A stretch of DNA of 64,000 bases from Acinetobacter gerneri DSM 14967 = CIP 107464 = MTCC 9824 (GTDB lineage Bacteria > Pseudomonadota > Gammaproteobacteria > Pseudomonadales > Moraxellaceae), in NCBI RefSeq assembly GCF_000368565.1, contig NZ_KB849545.1, positions 500,813 through 564,812 of the forward strand, in the 5' to 3' direction. The position numbers were made by a program, and so were the translations under genes. The notes beneath the pieces are model-generated. The model was not told the origin of the DNA and ran no database searches. It saw only the letters and a list, made by a program, of their open reading frames with translations. Below, piece after piece: positions 53,236 to 61,884 of the stretch (positions within the stretch are counted from its first letter, which is position 1; each line of letters opens with the position of its first letter).

Positions 53236-55636
53236 ATGCTTTCGATTTATTTTTTGATTTTGGCTTAGTACCACCAAATGGCTTTTTACGATCACCCGTT
53301 TCACGTGGTGGCAAACCGGTATGTTGTGTCAAAATCTGACCTTTTTTCGGTTGATTTCCACTTGCACTGCGATTTTGATTTTGCTGACCGCGCACACCGC
53401 TAGTACCTGTACGTTTTTGCGAATCCCCAGCAACGCTTGAATTCTTTTTACGCGCAGACTGATATTGACCATCGGTACCTTGTGGCTGATAGGTTGGAAT
53501 CAAATGTTGTTTCGAATTACCAATCAAATCAGCACGCCCCATATCACGTAGAGCATCACGTAATAAAGGCCAGTTATTTGGATCATGATAACGTAGGAAT
53601 GCTTTGTGCAGACGACGACGTTTTTCACCTTTAACAATATCGACATTTTCAGTATAACGTGCCACTTTTGCTAATGGGTTTTTCAAAGTGTGGTACATCG
53701 TGGTCGCAGTCGCCATCGGAGATGGATAGAAAGTCTGAACCTGATCGGCACGGAAACCATTTTTCTTGAGCCAAATCGCCAGATTCATCATGTCATAATC
53801 GGTCGTACCCGGATGTGCCGCGATAAAGTACGGAATCAAGTATTGTTCTTTACCTGCTTCTTTACTGAAACGATCAAACATTTGTTTAAAGCGGTCATAG
53901 GTCCCGATCCCCGGTTTCATCATCTTCGACAATGGACCTTTTTCAGTATGTTCAGGCGCAATTTTTAGATAACCACCGACATGATGCTGAACCAATTCTT
54001 TGACATATTCTGGATTTAAAACCGCCAAATCATAACGTAAACCAGAACCAATCAAGATTTTCTTGATCCCTTTAATAGCGCGTGCTTTACGATAAAGCTG
54101 AGTCAAAGGTGCATGATCGGTGTGTAAGTTTTGGCATACACCCGGGAATACACAAGACGGCTTACGGCAGTTCTTTTCGATTTCAGGATCTTTACAGTGC
54201 AAACGATACATATTTGCAGTCGGTCCACCTAAATCGGAGATAATCCCTGTAAAGCCCGGTGCAGTATCACGAATTTTTTCTACTTCACGCAGAATCGAGT
54301 CTTCCGAACGGTTTTGGATAATACGGCCTTCATGCTCTGTAATTGAGCAGAAAGTACAACCACCAAAACATCCACGCATGATATTGACGGAAAATTTAAT
54401 CATGTCAAAAGCAGGGAAACGCGCTTCACCATAAGATGGATGAGGCAGACGTGCATAAGGCAAATCAAAAACGTAATCCATTTCTTCAGTGGTCAATGGA
54501 ATCGGTGGCGCATTTAACCAAACATCTCGCTCACCATGTTTTTGTACCAGTGCTCGTGCATTGCCCGGATTGGTTTCGAGATGCAAAATACGGTTGGCAT
54601 GTGCATACAACACAGCATCATTTGCCACTTCTTCAAATGAAGGCAAACGAATCACAGCCAATTCACGTGGTGGCAATTTATGTTTAATGGCTTTTGATGC
54701 AGGTTGTAGTCGAACAATTTGGGTATTTTCATCCAACTGATCGCCTTCACGAATCACTGGATTTGCAACGGCTTCTTTTTGAAAATTTTGATATTGGGTT
54801 AAAGAATTGCCTTTGTCTTTTTCAATGTCACAACCATCCAAATCCTCAGTCATCACATAAGGATTGATAATCGGATCAACACGTCCAACGCTATCGACAT
54901 CGTTTGAGGCAATTTCTACAAACTGTGATTTAGACGCACGATTATTTTTATTGATAATAAATGCTGTACCACGAACATCTGTGATCTCGTGAATTTTTTC
55001 ACCTTTAGCAAGGCGATGCATCACTTCGATAATCGAACGCTCACCATTACCATACATTAAAAGATCAGCTTTAGAATCCATCAAAATCGAGCGACGAACT
55101 TTATCTGACCAATAATCATAATGCGCAATACGTCGTAATGAACCCTCGATACCGCCCAATAAAACAGGTACATCTGGAAATGCTTCACGGCAACGCTGAC
55201 AATAGACTGTTGCAGCACGGTCTGGACGTTTATTGGGTACATTATTTGGAGAATAAGCATCATCAGAACGGATTTTACGATCTGCCGTATAGCGGTTGAT
55301 CATCGAATCCATATTGCCTGCGGTTACGCCCCAAGCGATATTTGGCTGACCTAAAACACGGAAAGCGTCGACATTGGTCCAGTCAGGTTGAGCAATAATC
55401 CCCACACGGAAACCTTGAGCTTCAAGAACACGCCCAATGATCCCAGATACAAAAGATGGGTGATCAATATAAGCATCGCCACAGACCAAAATAAAGTCAC
55501 AACTATCCCAACCGAGTAGATCCATTTCTTCACGTGACATAGGCAAAAAGGGTGCTGGTTCAAAGCACGATGCCCAATATTTGTCATAATCAAACAACGC
55601 TTTTGGCGCAGTCTGAGCGGTATATGCAGTAGACAT
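53234..55636 (-). CDS. YgiQ family radical SAM protein
   Basis: Radical SAM protein of 800 residues from the UPF0313/YgiQ family. The [4Fe-4S]-binding cysteines are in RGCFGGCTFCSITEHEGR (CxxxCxxC), inside a TIM-barrel-like core (about 350-640); an N-terminal segment (about 1-330) with GDAYIDHPSF and the PVLLGGIEGSLRRIAHYDYW pattern precedes it. The extra C-terminal 90 residues are Gln/Lys/Gly/Ser-rich and probably disordered. A second cysteine cluster, NCRKPSCVFPGVC, may bind another cluster or metal. The reaction of the family is not established. Confidence 0.93.
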   Translation of the reverse strand: MSTAYTAQTAPKALFDYDKYWASCFEPAPFLPMSREEMDLLGWDSCDFILVCGDAYIDHPSFVSGIIGRVLEAQGFRVGIIAQPDWTNVDAFRVLGQPNIAWGVTAGNMDSMINRYTADRKIRSDDAYSPNNVPNKRPDRAATVYCQRCREAFPDVPVLLGGIEGSLRRIAHYDYWSDKVRRSILMDSKADLLMYGNGERSIIEVMHRLAKGEKIHEITDVRGTAFIINKNNRASKSQFVEIASNDVDSVGRVDPIINPYVMTEDLDGCDIEKDKGNSLTQYQNFQKEAVANPVIREGDQLDENTQIVRLQPASKAIKHKLPPRELAVIRLPSFEEVANDAVLYAHANRILHLETNPGNARALVQKHGERDVWLNAPPIPLTTEEMDYVFDLPYARLPHPSYGEARFPAFDMIKFSVNIMRGCFGGCTFCSITEHEGRIIQNRSEDSILREVEKIRDTAPGFTGIISDLGGPTANMYRLHCKDPEIEKNCRKPSCVFPGVCQNLHTDHAPLTQLYRKARAIKGIKKILIGSGLRYDLAVLNPEYVKELVQHHVGGYLKIAPEHTEKGPLSKMMKPGIGTYDRFKQMFDRFSKEAGKEQYLIPYFIAAHPGTTDYDMMNLAIWLKKNGFRADQVQTFYPSPMATATTMYHTLKNPLAKVARYTENVDIVKGEKRRRLHKAFLRYHDPNNWPLLRDALRDMGRADLIGNSKQHLIPTYQPQGTDGQYQSARKKNSSVAGDSQKRTGTSGVRGQQNQNRSASGNQPKKGQILTQHTGLPPRETGDRKKPFGGTKPKSKNKSKA

Positions 55637-55825
55637 GGTAAAAAATCTCGATTGGCGGTTGGCGATCGGAGAGGATCAAAGATGAAAGGCGCTCATTTTA
55701 ACATGAAAATGCTTCACTTATGTAGATTAAAATTTGTTCGTTTTTTAGTATTCTTTGCACATGAAATTTAAAAGGGAAATTTTTCAAGTATGCAGAGTTG
55801 ATTCATTTTATTTTTAGAAATAATA

Positions 55826-56089
55826 GGGTCTGTTGACATTTCACAACTGAATTGCGTTGTTGGCTAAAATTGAGCAGGCAAGGCACGAAATGCAGAGAAT
55901 GGCGAGACCATTTTCAAATTTCGTAACGATGCCTGAGATAATTTTAGCCACAACCCTGTGGGACGAGAGTATTTTTTGATGCTATTTCGTTGTAGCTTGA
56001 TCATTTAGATCACTAAATTTCTCAATCCACGCCTCATATCATCTAAAAAATACTCATCGTCGCAACCAATTTGAAATGTCAACAGACCC
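55826..56089. mobile_element. MITE-like element, 264 bp
   Basis: Perfect 18-bp terminal inverted repeats, GGGTCTGTTGACATTTCA (55826-55843) and its reverse complement (56072-56089), are flanked by a 5-base direct repeat TAATA (55821-55825 and 56090-56094). No coding capacity is seen. Inner pairs such as TGGCTAAAATT / AATTTTAGCCA and ACGAAAT / ATTTCGT would fold the middle into a long hairpin. It is probably a non-autonomous relative of an insertion sequence with GGG-type ends; no transposase gene with such ends is in the window. Confidence 0.8.
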
Positions 56090-56165
56090 TAATATGTAAA
56101 TAAACTACTTTTCATGATTATTTCAAAAATGAAATTTAATTTGAGAATTTTTTAATCCCTCCCAA

Positions 56166-56186
56166 CCTCCCTTTTGGAAAGGGAGG
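56166..56186. repeat. Short intergenic palindrome of the CTCCCTTT/AAAGGGAG type
   Basis: CCTCCCTTT-tgg-AAAGGGAGG, a 9-bp stem, of the same general kind as the one at 13862. Confidence 0.6.
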
Positions 56187-56334
56187 GGTTAATCAATTTA
56201 AACTTAATATTTTGAATATAAAAAATAATTTTTATAAATATCTAGTCTAAATATAATTTAAAACTTCCACATTAAACAAAAAGTTAATGTCTAAGACAAA
56301 ATTTACAATCGCGATTAAGGCAGGATGCCGCATG

Positions 56335-56446
56335 GTCGGACAAGGGAGTTCCGCATTTTTTAAAGCAGTGCTTTAAAAATTGCTCAGGATGTAGCCCATT
56401 TGTCCGACACTGGTTTTCTTGCGAAATATATTTCTCATTTGTCCGA
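56335..56446. repeat. Composite palindromic element, probably dispersed
   Basis: GTCGGACAA (56335-56343) is inverted at 56400-56408; between them a perfect 11-bp arm pair, TTTTTAAAGCA and TGCTTTAAAAA (56357-56367 and 56369-56379), separated by one base, makes a near-complete fold-back. ATTTGTCCGA occurs twice directly, at 56398 and 56437. It has the look of a repeated extragenic element; its presence elsewhere in the genome was not tested. Confidence 0.55.
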
Positions 56447-56519
56447 AAACAAAGTAAGAAGAATTATCTACGCAAAGTTATTTAAATCCTTCAAACAAAG
56501 TGTGATCACATAAACCACT

Positions 56520-56563
56520 ATACTTTTCAATATCTCATAAGATAATGAAAAGTATCATTTTTT
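56520..56563 (+). terminator. Long hairpin with T run on the + strand, opposite cadA's 3' end
   Basis: ATACTTTTCA and TGAAAAGTAT pair perfectly, extended inward by TATCT/AGATA around CATA, and a run of six Ts follows on the + strand. It would stop rightward transcripts coming from the repeat region before they enter cadA antisense; for cadA itself there is no T run. Confidence 0.55.
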
Positions 56564-56569
56564 AAAACC

Positions 56570-58990
56570 TTATTTCCTTAATAGCCTTAATCCATTCGCC
56601 ACAACCAACAAACTCACACCAACATCGGCAAAAACAGCCATCCACATTGTTCCAAGATTCATCAACGTAATGATCAAGAAAACCAGTTTTGTGATCAAAG
56701 CTAAGCCAATATTTTGCAACAAGATCTGATGTGTCTTTTGTGATAAGCGTATAAAACTTGGAATTTTACGTAAATCATCATCCATCAACGCAACATCGGC
56801 AGTTTCAATCGCAACATCCGTTCCCATTGTACCCATTGCAAAACCGATATTGGCACGAGCCAAGGCAGGCGCATCATTGATACCATCCCCCACCATGCCT
56901 ATTGAGCTGGTTTCAGCATAACTTGCCACCAGATTCAATTTATCTTCGGGTAAAAAACTTCCTTTGGCATCATCGATTCCCACTTGTTGAGCAATGACAT
57001 TGACCGTATGCACATTATCACCACTGAGCATCAAGGTTTTCACACCCAATTGATGTAGCTCTTGAATCGCTTGTCGACTACTTTCTTTGACCGTATCTGC
57101 TGCCGCTGCAATCGCCAAAACATGCTGATCTTTGGCAAAAAGTACAACTGTCTTACCTTGTTTTTCGAGTTCGGTGATTTGTGCCTCAAGTTCAGGAGAA
57201 CAATAATTCAGTTCATGTATCAAACGGTGATTACCGAGCCAATACGTCACACCCGCTATTTCACCTCTGGTCCCACGACCTGCAAGCGCAGTAAATTCAT
57301 TGACATCCAATACTTCCTGACCCGTTGAAGCCTGCACGATTGCCTGTGATACAGGATGATCTGAACGACTTGCCAGACTCAATAACAGAGGCTCGACTTC
57401 TGCTTGAGTATTTTCCAAAACAATTAAATCAGTAAGTTTCGGTTTACCATGAGTAATGGTGCCTGTTTTATCAAAAGCTAGATATTTAAGCAATCGACCT
57501 TCTTCGAGATACACCCCACCCTTAATCAATATACCTTTACGTGCTGCGGCAGCTAGCCCACTCACCACAGTTACAGGCGTTGAAATCACCAAAGCGCAAG
57601 GACATGCAATCACTAAAATAACTAATGCTTTATAAATCCAATCCAACCATGCCCCACCCATAAATAGTGGTGGAATAACGGCAATCAATATCGCAAAGGC
57701 GAAAACAATCGGCGTATACACTTTAGCAAAGCGATCAACAAAACGCTGTGTCGGCGCTTTTTCACCTTGCGCTTCCTCAACAGCATGGATGATACGTGCC
57801 AAAGTTGTGTCATTAGCCGCTGCTGTCACTCGATATTCAAAAGAACCAGCTTGGTTAATGGTGCCTGCATAAACCAAATCACCCTCAAACTTTTCTACCG
57901 GAATACTCTCTCCTGTAATTGGCGCTTGGTTAATCGTCGACTGCCCTTTGCTAATCAATCCGTCCAAGCCAATTTTTTCACCCGGTTTCACACGTACAGT
58001 CTGCCCGATGCTCACATTAGTTGCATCGACACTCTGCCATTGTCCAGACGGATCAAGTACCGTGACTTGATTGGGTGCAAGTTGCATCAATTGCCCAATA
58101 GCATTACGTGCACGAGCCAAAGATTTCGCTTCGATCAACTCAGCCAAAGCAAACAAGACCATCACCATTGCTGCTTCTGGCCAATGACCAATCAACAAAG
58201 CGCCTGTAACAGCGATACTCATTAAGGCATTAATATTAAGGTTTAAATTTTTAACAGCGATCAAACCCTTTTTATAGGTTTCAATCCCCGCGAGCGCAAT
58301 CGCAACAACACTGGTTGCCAAAGTAAACCATGTCGGTAAATCAAACCAATCACCACATTCAGCAGCCAAGGCAAAAACCCCAGCCAACACAAAAATCCAA
58401 ATCGGCTTTTGTTTTTCTACTGCAGGAGTGGCAAATTGCCCGTCAGTATTGGCAAGTTCAGGCTCAAAACCCAATTCCTGAATCGCTTTTACAATAGAAG
58501 ATAAAGCTTCAGGCTCATGCACCACCGTTAAAACACGCTGCATCAAGTTAAAATCGAGTGATTTAACTGGAGGCATATTGCCCAATTTTTTTTGAATCAA
58601 ACCTTCTTCCGTTGGACAATCCATTTGCATGATACGGATAGACGTTTTTAAATATTCACCTTGTTTTTCAGAAGCCGCCAATTGCTCAAAATGTAATGGT
58701 TCCGCGCTACAACAGTGTGTATTTTCAGATTTTTCTGAGGAGCAACATGTCTCAGATGATGCTTTTTGATTGGCACTACTACAGCAAGAATCAGTTTTCA
58801 CAGCATGCTCATTTGTAGCATTGCAACACGACGCGCTTTTTTTCGGCTCAACCGTTAGCGATATATCGCCTGTACCGCAACAAACGCTTTTTACTGCCAC
58901 TTTATTGGATGAATGATCATGTGAATGCTGGTCATGTGCCTGATGAGTATGAACTGAATCATCCGACAATTTTGCATATTTTTTATCCAT
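56570..58990 (-). CDS. cadA: Heavy-metal P1B-type ATPase (Cd/Zn/Co), with His/Cys-rich N-terminal extension
   Basis: Metal efflux pump of 806 residues in the inner membrane. Core motifs: CPC in ACPCALVIST (helix 6), the phosphorylated aspartate in DKTGTITHG, the SDHPVS His-Pro motif, and GDGINDAPAL. The HMA-type domain shows MDCPTEE near residue 121. Before it comes an unusual 100-residue extension: HTHQAHDQHSHDH, then five CC pairs (VCCGTG, SCCNA, SCCSS, TCCSS, HCCSA), likely metal-binding. It lies head-to-head with a CadR-type MerR regulator with an operator between them, which supports Cd/Zn/Pb export. Confidence 0.94.
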   Translation of the reverse strand: MDKKYAKLSDDSVHTHQAHDQHSHDHSSNKVAVKSVCCGTGDISLTVEPKKSASCCNATNEHAVKTDSCCSSANQKASSETCCSSEKSENTHCCSAEPLHFEQLAASEKQGEYLKTSIRIMQMDCPTEEGLIQKKLGNMPPVKSLDFNLMQRVLTVVHEPEALSSIVKAIQELGFEPELANTDGQFATPAVEKQKPIWIFVLAGVFALAAECGDWFDLPTWFTLATSVVAIALAGIETYKKGLIAVKNLNLNINALMSIAVTGALLIGHWPEAAMVMVLFALAELIEAKSLARARNAIGQLMQLAPNQVTVLDPSGQWQSVDATNVSIGQTVRVKPGEKIGLDGLISKGQSTINQAPITGESIPVEKFEGDLVYAGTINQAGSFEYRVTAAANDTTLARIIHAVEEAQGEKAPTQRFVDRFAKVYTPIVFAFAILIAVIPPLFMGGAWLDWIYKALVILVIACPCALVISTPVTVVSGLAAAARKGILIKGGVYLEEGRLLKYLAFDKTGTITHGKPKLTDLIVLENTQAEVEPLLLSLASRSDHPVSQAIVQASTGQEVLDVNEFTALAGRGTRGEIAGVTYWLGNHRLIHELNYCSPELEAQITELEKQGKTVVLFAKDQHVLAIAAAADTVKESSRQAIQELHQLGVKTLMLSGDNVHTVNVIAQQVGIDDAKGSFLPEDKLNLVASYAETSSIGMVGDGINDAPALARANIGFAMGTMGTDVAIETADVALMDDDLRKIPSFIRLSQKTHQILLQNIGLALITKLVFLIITLMNLGTMWMAVFADVGVSLLVVANGLRLLRK

Positions 58991-59018
58991 GACTGATCCT
59001 TTTAAATGCTATACTGCT

Positions 59019-59049
59019 ATTAAATACCCTGAAGTAACTTCAGACTCAA
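59019..59049 (-). promoter_or_regulatory. MerR-type promoter and operator of cadA
   Basis: On the minus strand: -35 TTGAGT, spacer of 19 bases, -10 TTTAAT. The spacer holds a perfect dyad, read on the + strand as CTGAAGTAACTTCAG (59029-59043). A long 19-base spacer with an internal dyad is the hallmark of promoters turned on by MerR-family twist. Confidence 0.8.
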
Positions 59050-59062
59050 GTGGAAAAAACAC

Positions 59063-59515
59063 ATGAAAATTGGTGAAATTGCTGGGCAAATAGGCTGTAG
59101 TGTTGAAACCATTCGTTTTTATGAAAAAGAAGGTTTGTTACAAAAACCACTACGCAATACAGAAAATAATTATCGTCATTACGATCAAATGCATTTAGAT
59201 CGCTTACGTTTTATACGTCGTTGCCGATCTTTAGGAATGACACACGAAGAAATTCGTACCTTACTCGGCGCAAAAAACAATCCTGATGGCTGTCATGCAA
59301 TCAATGATTTGGTCGATATTCATTTACAACATGTACAGCATCGCATCCAAGAAATACAAGCCTTGGAACAAGAGTTATTACTTTTAAGACAACAATGCCA
59401 AGGTTCAAGTGAAATAGAAAAATGTGGAATATTAAAAGAATTAGAACGTGAAACTGATCATGTTGCGACAGCAGATGCAGTACATTCTGGTCAAATTTGT
59501 GGCCATAAACATTGA
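59063..59515 (+). CDS. cadR: MerR-family Cd(II)/Pb(II)-responsive regulator (CadR/PbrR type)
   Basis: Transcription factor of 150 residues. The MerR helix-turn-helix is at the start (MKIGEIAGQIGCSVETIRFYEKEGLL), followed by the long dimerisation helix. The metal-binding cysteines are Cys77 (NPDGCHAI), Cys112 (RQQCQGSS) and Cys121 (EKCGIL), the CadR/PbrR spacing, and the tail ends QICGHKH, rich in possible metal ligands. It faces cadA across a 72-base gap containing the operator and would activate cadA and limit itself. Confidence 0.93.
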   Translation: MKIGEIAGQIGCSVETIRFYEKEGLLQKPLRNTENNYRHYDQMHLDRLRFIRRCRSLGMTHEEIRTLLGAKNNPDGCHAINDLVDIHLQHVQHRIQEIQALEQELLLLRQQCQGSSEIEKCGILKELERETDHVATADAVHSGQICGHKH

Positions 59516-59583
59516 AAATAGCAGACTATTTTCGAGAGATTTTTTTGGCTAAGTCCAATTTTAGCTTAAGTTAATTTAACTTA

Positions 59584-59620
59584 AATACCCCCTTCTTTCA
59601 CTATGAAGAGGGGGTTATTT
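59584..59620. terminator. Hairpin between cadR and the convergent transporter gene
   Basis: ACCCCCTTCTT and AAGAGGGGGT form an imperfect stem (one bulged T) around TCACTATG, followed by TTATTT; it can act in both directions. Confidence 0.7.
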
Positions 59621-59659
59621 GTATAAGTTCTAATTTCTATTTTCAAATATTTTATAAAA

Positions 59660-60871
59660 TCATGACTTCGATAAAGTCAATTTTCGTAAATGTAAAGCGA
59701 TCAAAAAGCCAAGGAAAAGTGCGCAAGTAATGGAGATGGTCAAACCCAACCAACCAAAACTTTCCCATACCAAGCCGCCGCTACTACCCAACAAGCTCGA
59801 ACCGACGTAATAACAAAATAAATAAAGCGATGAACCCACTGCACGATACTGCAAAGACTGGACTGAAACCCAGCTACTTGAAGTCGAATGTCCAGCAAAA
59901 AATGAAAAAGTGAAAATCAATAGACCTAAAATAATCGTCCACATTGATGGAATCAACATGATCCAAAGTCCTAAGATCATCGTTAAAAACATGATCGGCA
60001 AGACTTTTTCACGTCCATATTTACGACACCAACTTGCCGCACGTGGTGAACTATAAATCCCTGATAAATAAGCAATCGAAATCAAACCGATCCAAGTTTG
60101 CGAAAGCTCAAAAGGTTTTTCTAAAAGATGATAACTAATATAATTAAATACCGTTACAAAACAACCCATTAAAATAAAACCTTCGGCAAATAACAAACGC
60201 AATTTTGCATCTGATAAATTCTTTTTAAAGGATTCTTTAAATCGAGAAAAGTTAATGGGATAAGGTTTAAAATGTTTTGAAGCAGGCAAAGCAATATAAA
60301 AAACCAATGCAATCACCAAATTCAGCAAGCCGATAATCATGGTTGCCGTTTGCCAAGAGATAAAATCGAGCAATACACCTGCAATCAAACGACCGCCCAT
60401 ACCACCAATCGCAGTACCTGAAATATATAAGCCCATAGCAAAACCGACATCTTTATCAGCGATTTCTTCGCCAATATAAGTCATCGCTACAGAAGCCACG
60501 CCACTGACTGCCAAGCCAATCAACATTCGTGTGGTTAAAAATATTTCCCAATACGGTAAAAATGAACTGACCAATAGCAAAATCGAAGTGGAAAATAACG
60601 AAATCACCATGATTTTTTTGCGACCAAACCGATCCGAAATCAGCCCTGCAAATAACAGACCTAAAGCTAGAGCGACTGTCGAAAAAGACAGAGGAAAACT
60701 ACTGTGGGTCGGAGTCGTATGAAAAAATTTGGCAAGAAACGGCATCATTGGTTGCACACAATACAATGATGAAAATATGGCAAAACCAGCTAAAAATAAT
60801 GACAGTAAAATGGCATAAAACGGCTTAGTTCCGTACTCAATATATACGTTTGTTTCGCTTGATTCAGACAT
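59660..60871 (-). CDS. MFS transporter, YnfM-like
   Basis: Twelve-helix major facilitator of 403 residues in the drug/arabinose-efflux group. Motif A reads GLISDRFGRKKIMV and the second-half copy SWCRKYGREKVL. The N-terminal cytosolic tail is short and acidic, and the first helix segment IFSSLYCVQPMMPFLAKFF matches the YnfM type (proposed efflux). It ends convergent with cadR, separated by a hairpin. No regulator adjoins it and substrate is unknown. Confidence 0.83.
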   Translation of the reverse strand: MSESSETNVYIEYGTKPFYAILLSLFLAGFAIFSSLYCVQPMMPFLAKFFHTTPTHSSFPLSFSTVALALGLLFAGLISDRFGRKKIMVISLFSTSILLLVSSFLPYWEIFLTTRMLIGLAVSGVASVAMTYIGEEIADKDVGFAMGLYISGTAIGGMGGRLIAGVLLDFISWQTATMIIGLLNLVIALVFYIALPASKHFKPYPINFSRFKESFKKNLSDAKLRLLFAEGFILMGCFVTVFNYISYHLLEKPFELSQTWIGLISIAYLSGIYSSPRAASWCRKYGREKVLPIMFLTMILGLWIMLIPSMWTIILGLLIFTFSFFAGHSTSSSWVSVQSLQYRAVGSSLYLFCYYVGSSLLGSSGGLVWESFGWLGLTISITCALFLGFLIALHLRKLTLSKS

Positions 60872-61162
60872 AATGACTCCTTAGCTCGGATAATTATACG
60901 CCTGTTTTTTAAAATTAGTTAACTAGGTTTACAATATTTAAGACCACTGTTATTCCAAATATTTGTGATGGATATCACGTTTTGTAGCTAAAAACTTACA
61001 CCAACTGTATCTCATTTCTACTTTGTGAATGTGATGCTTTGCAATATTCTATAAACATCAGGAAACAGGAAGTTTCCAAAACAATAAAAATAAAAGCAAA
61101 GTTTAAAATAAAAAATAAGGACGAATGATATGACAGGAGTTATATCTATTATAACCAATACG
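60872..61162 (+). other. Gap with a candidate orphan transcription unit on the + strand
   Basis: TTGTGA (61023-61028) and TATTCT (61045-61050) with a 16-base gap resemble a promoter. A GGAAAC-aggaa-GTTTCC hairpin follows (61061-61077), then a 31-codon frame ATG 61131 to TAA 61226 which begins MTGVISIITN, overlaps the terminator at 61163 and is unlikely to be a normal gene. The leftward-transcribed transporter gene starts at the left edge, so part of this gap also holds its promoter. Confidence 0.4.
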
Positions 61163-61194
61163 AAAAACCCTCGGCATGGATGTCGAGGGTTTTT
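61163..61194. terminator. Bidirectional intrinsic terminator
   Basis: AAAAACCCTCG and CGAGGGTTTTT, 11-bp perfect stem with a 10-base loop, 16 bases past the stop of the ankyrin gene. It would end the ankyrin gene's transcript and any + strand transcript from the left. Confidence 0.92.
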
Positions 61195-61210
61195 CAATTT
61201 AAAGCCGATT

Positions 61211-61525
61211 TTACAAGCTTTTTAAATACGCAATAATTTCTTTATTTTCAGCCATTTCAGCAAGTTCTAATGCTGAATATTGAGCCTTATAATCGACATC
61301 AGCACCCTTCGATACCAACAACTTAACCACTTCTAAATGGTCATTTTCAGCAGCTGCTTGTAGTGCACTATACCCTTCTTCGTCGGTAGAATTTACATCT
61401 ATACCCTTCTCTAAACTTGCTTGCACTTGCGCCACATCACCAAGCGATGACCAATAAACGAGTTCAGGGAGATGAAGTTCATCATCATCTTCGGGAATAG
61501 GGGAGAATGAGTTGAGTTTCATCAT
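61211..61525 (-). CDS. Ankyrin repeat protein
   Basis: Small protein of about 104 residues. Two to three ankyrin repeats are visible: ELVYWSSLGDVAQVQASLEKGIDVNSTDEEG, YSALQAAAENDHLEVVKLLVSKGADVDYKAQY, and SALELAEMAENKEIIAYLKSL, with the AAAENDHLEVVKLLVSKGAD core. No signal peptide is seen, so it is probably cytosolic, acting in protein binding. The partner is unknown. Start at ATG 61525 is preferred over a TTG one codon upstream. It is a single gene. Confidence 0.85.
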   Translation of the reverse strand: MMKLNSFSPIPEDDDELHLPELVYWSSLGDVAQVQASLEKGIDVNSTDEEGYSALQAAAENDHLEVVKLLVSKGADVDYKAQYSALELAEMAENKEIIAYLKSL

Positions 61526-61884
61526 CAATCCGATTTAAAACCAATAAGAACAAGCTTACTATATTTTATTCTTCAATTTCTGTCCAAATTACGTGAATAG
61601 CTTTTGATAGCGCTAGCCTACTTCAAAGCACATTCATGGAACTTTTATATAAAAATAGAATATGAAACATATCCATATAATAAAAGTTTCTAATTCGCTT
61701 TATTTTTAAAAGATTGAATAAAAGAGCAAGCATACATAGAATACTAAAAGGGGAATATTATTTGCTTGATCATATAGTTAAACTCAAGGATTGAGATTTA
61801 CAGTTATTGCTAAAATAAACCTTGAAAATATTAATCATGCGAAAATTCAATTAAAAAGTAATTTAATTCACTTATAGAAATCAT
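61526..61884. other. AT-rich gap before the FkbM gene
   Basis: About 360 bases without a gene. It should hold promoters for the ankyrin and FkbM genes; no clear box, palindrome or RNA was found. Confidence 0.4.

Noticed and set aside
53690..54740. Open frames on the + strand opposite the YgiQ-type gene
   Set aside because: Shadow frames of a strongly coding region; no ribosome sites and Cys/His-rich implausible composition.
57767..58225. A 152-codon open frame antisense to cadA
   Set aside because: It is the shadow of the cadA coding frame, with no ribosome site and an unlikely composition.
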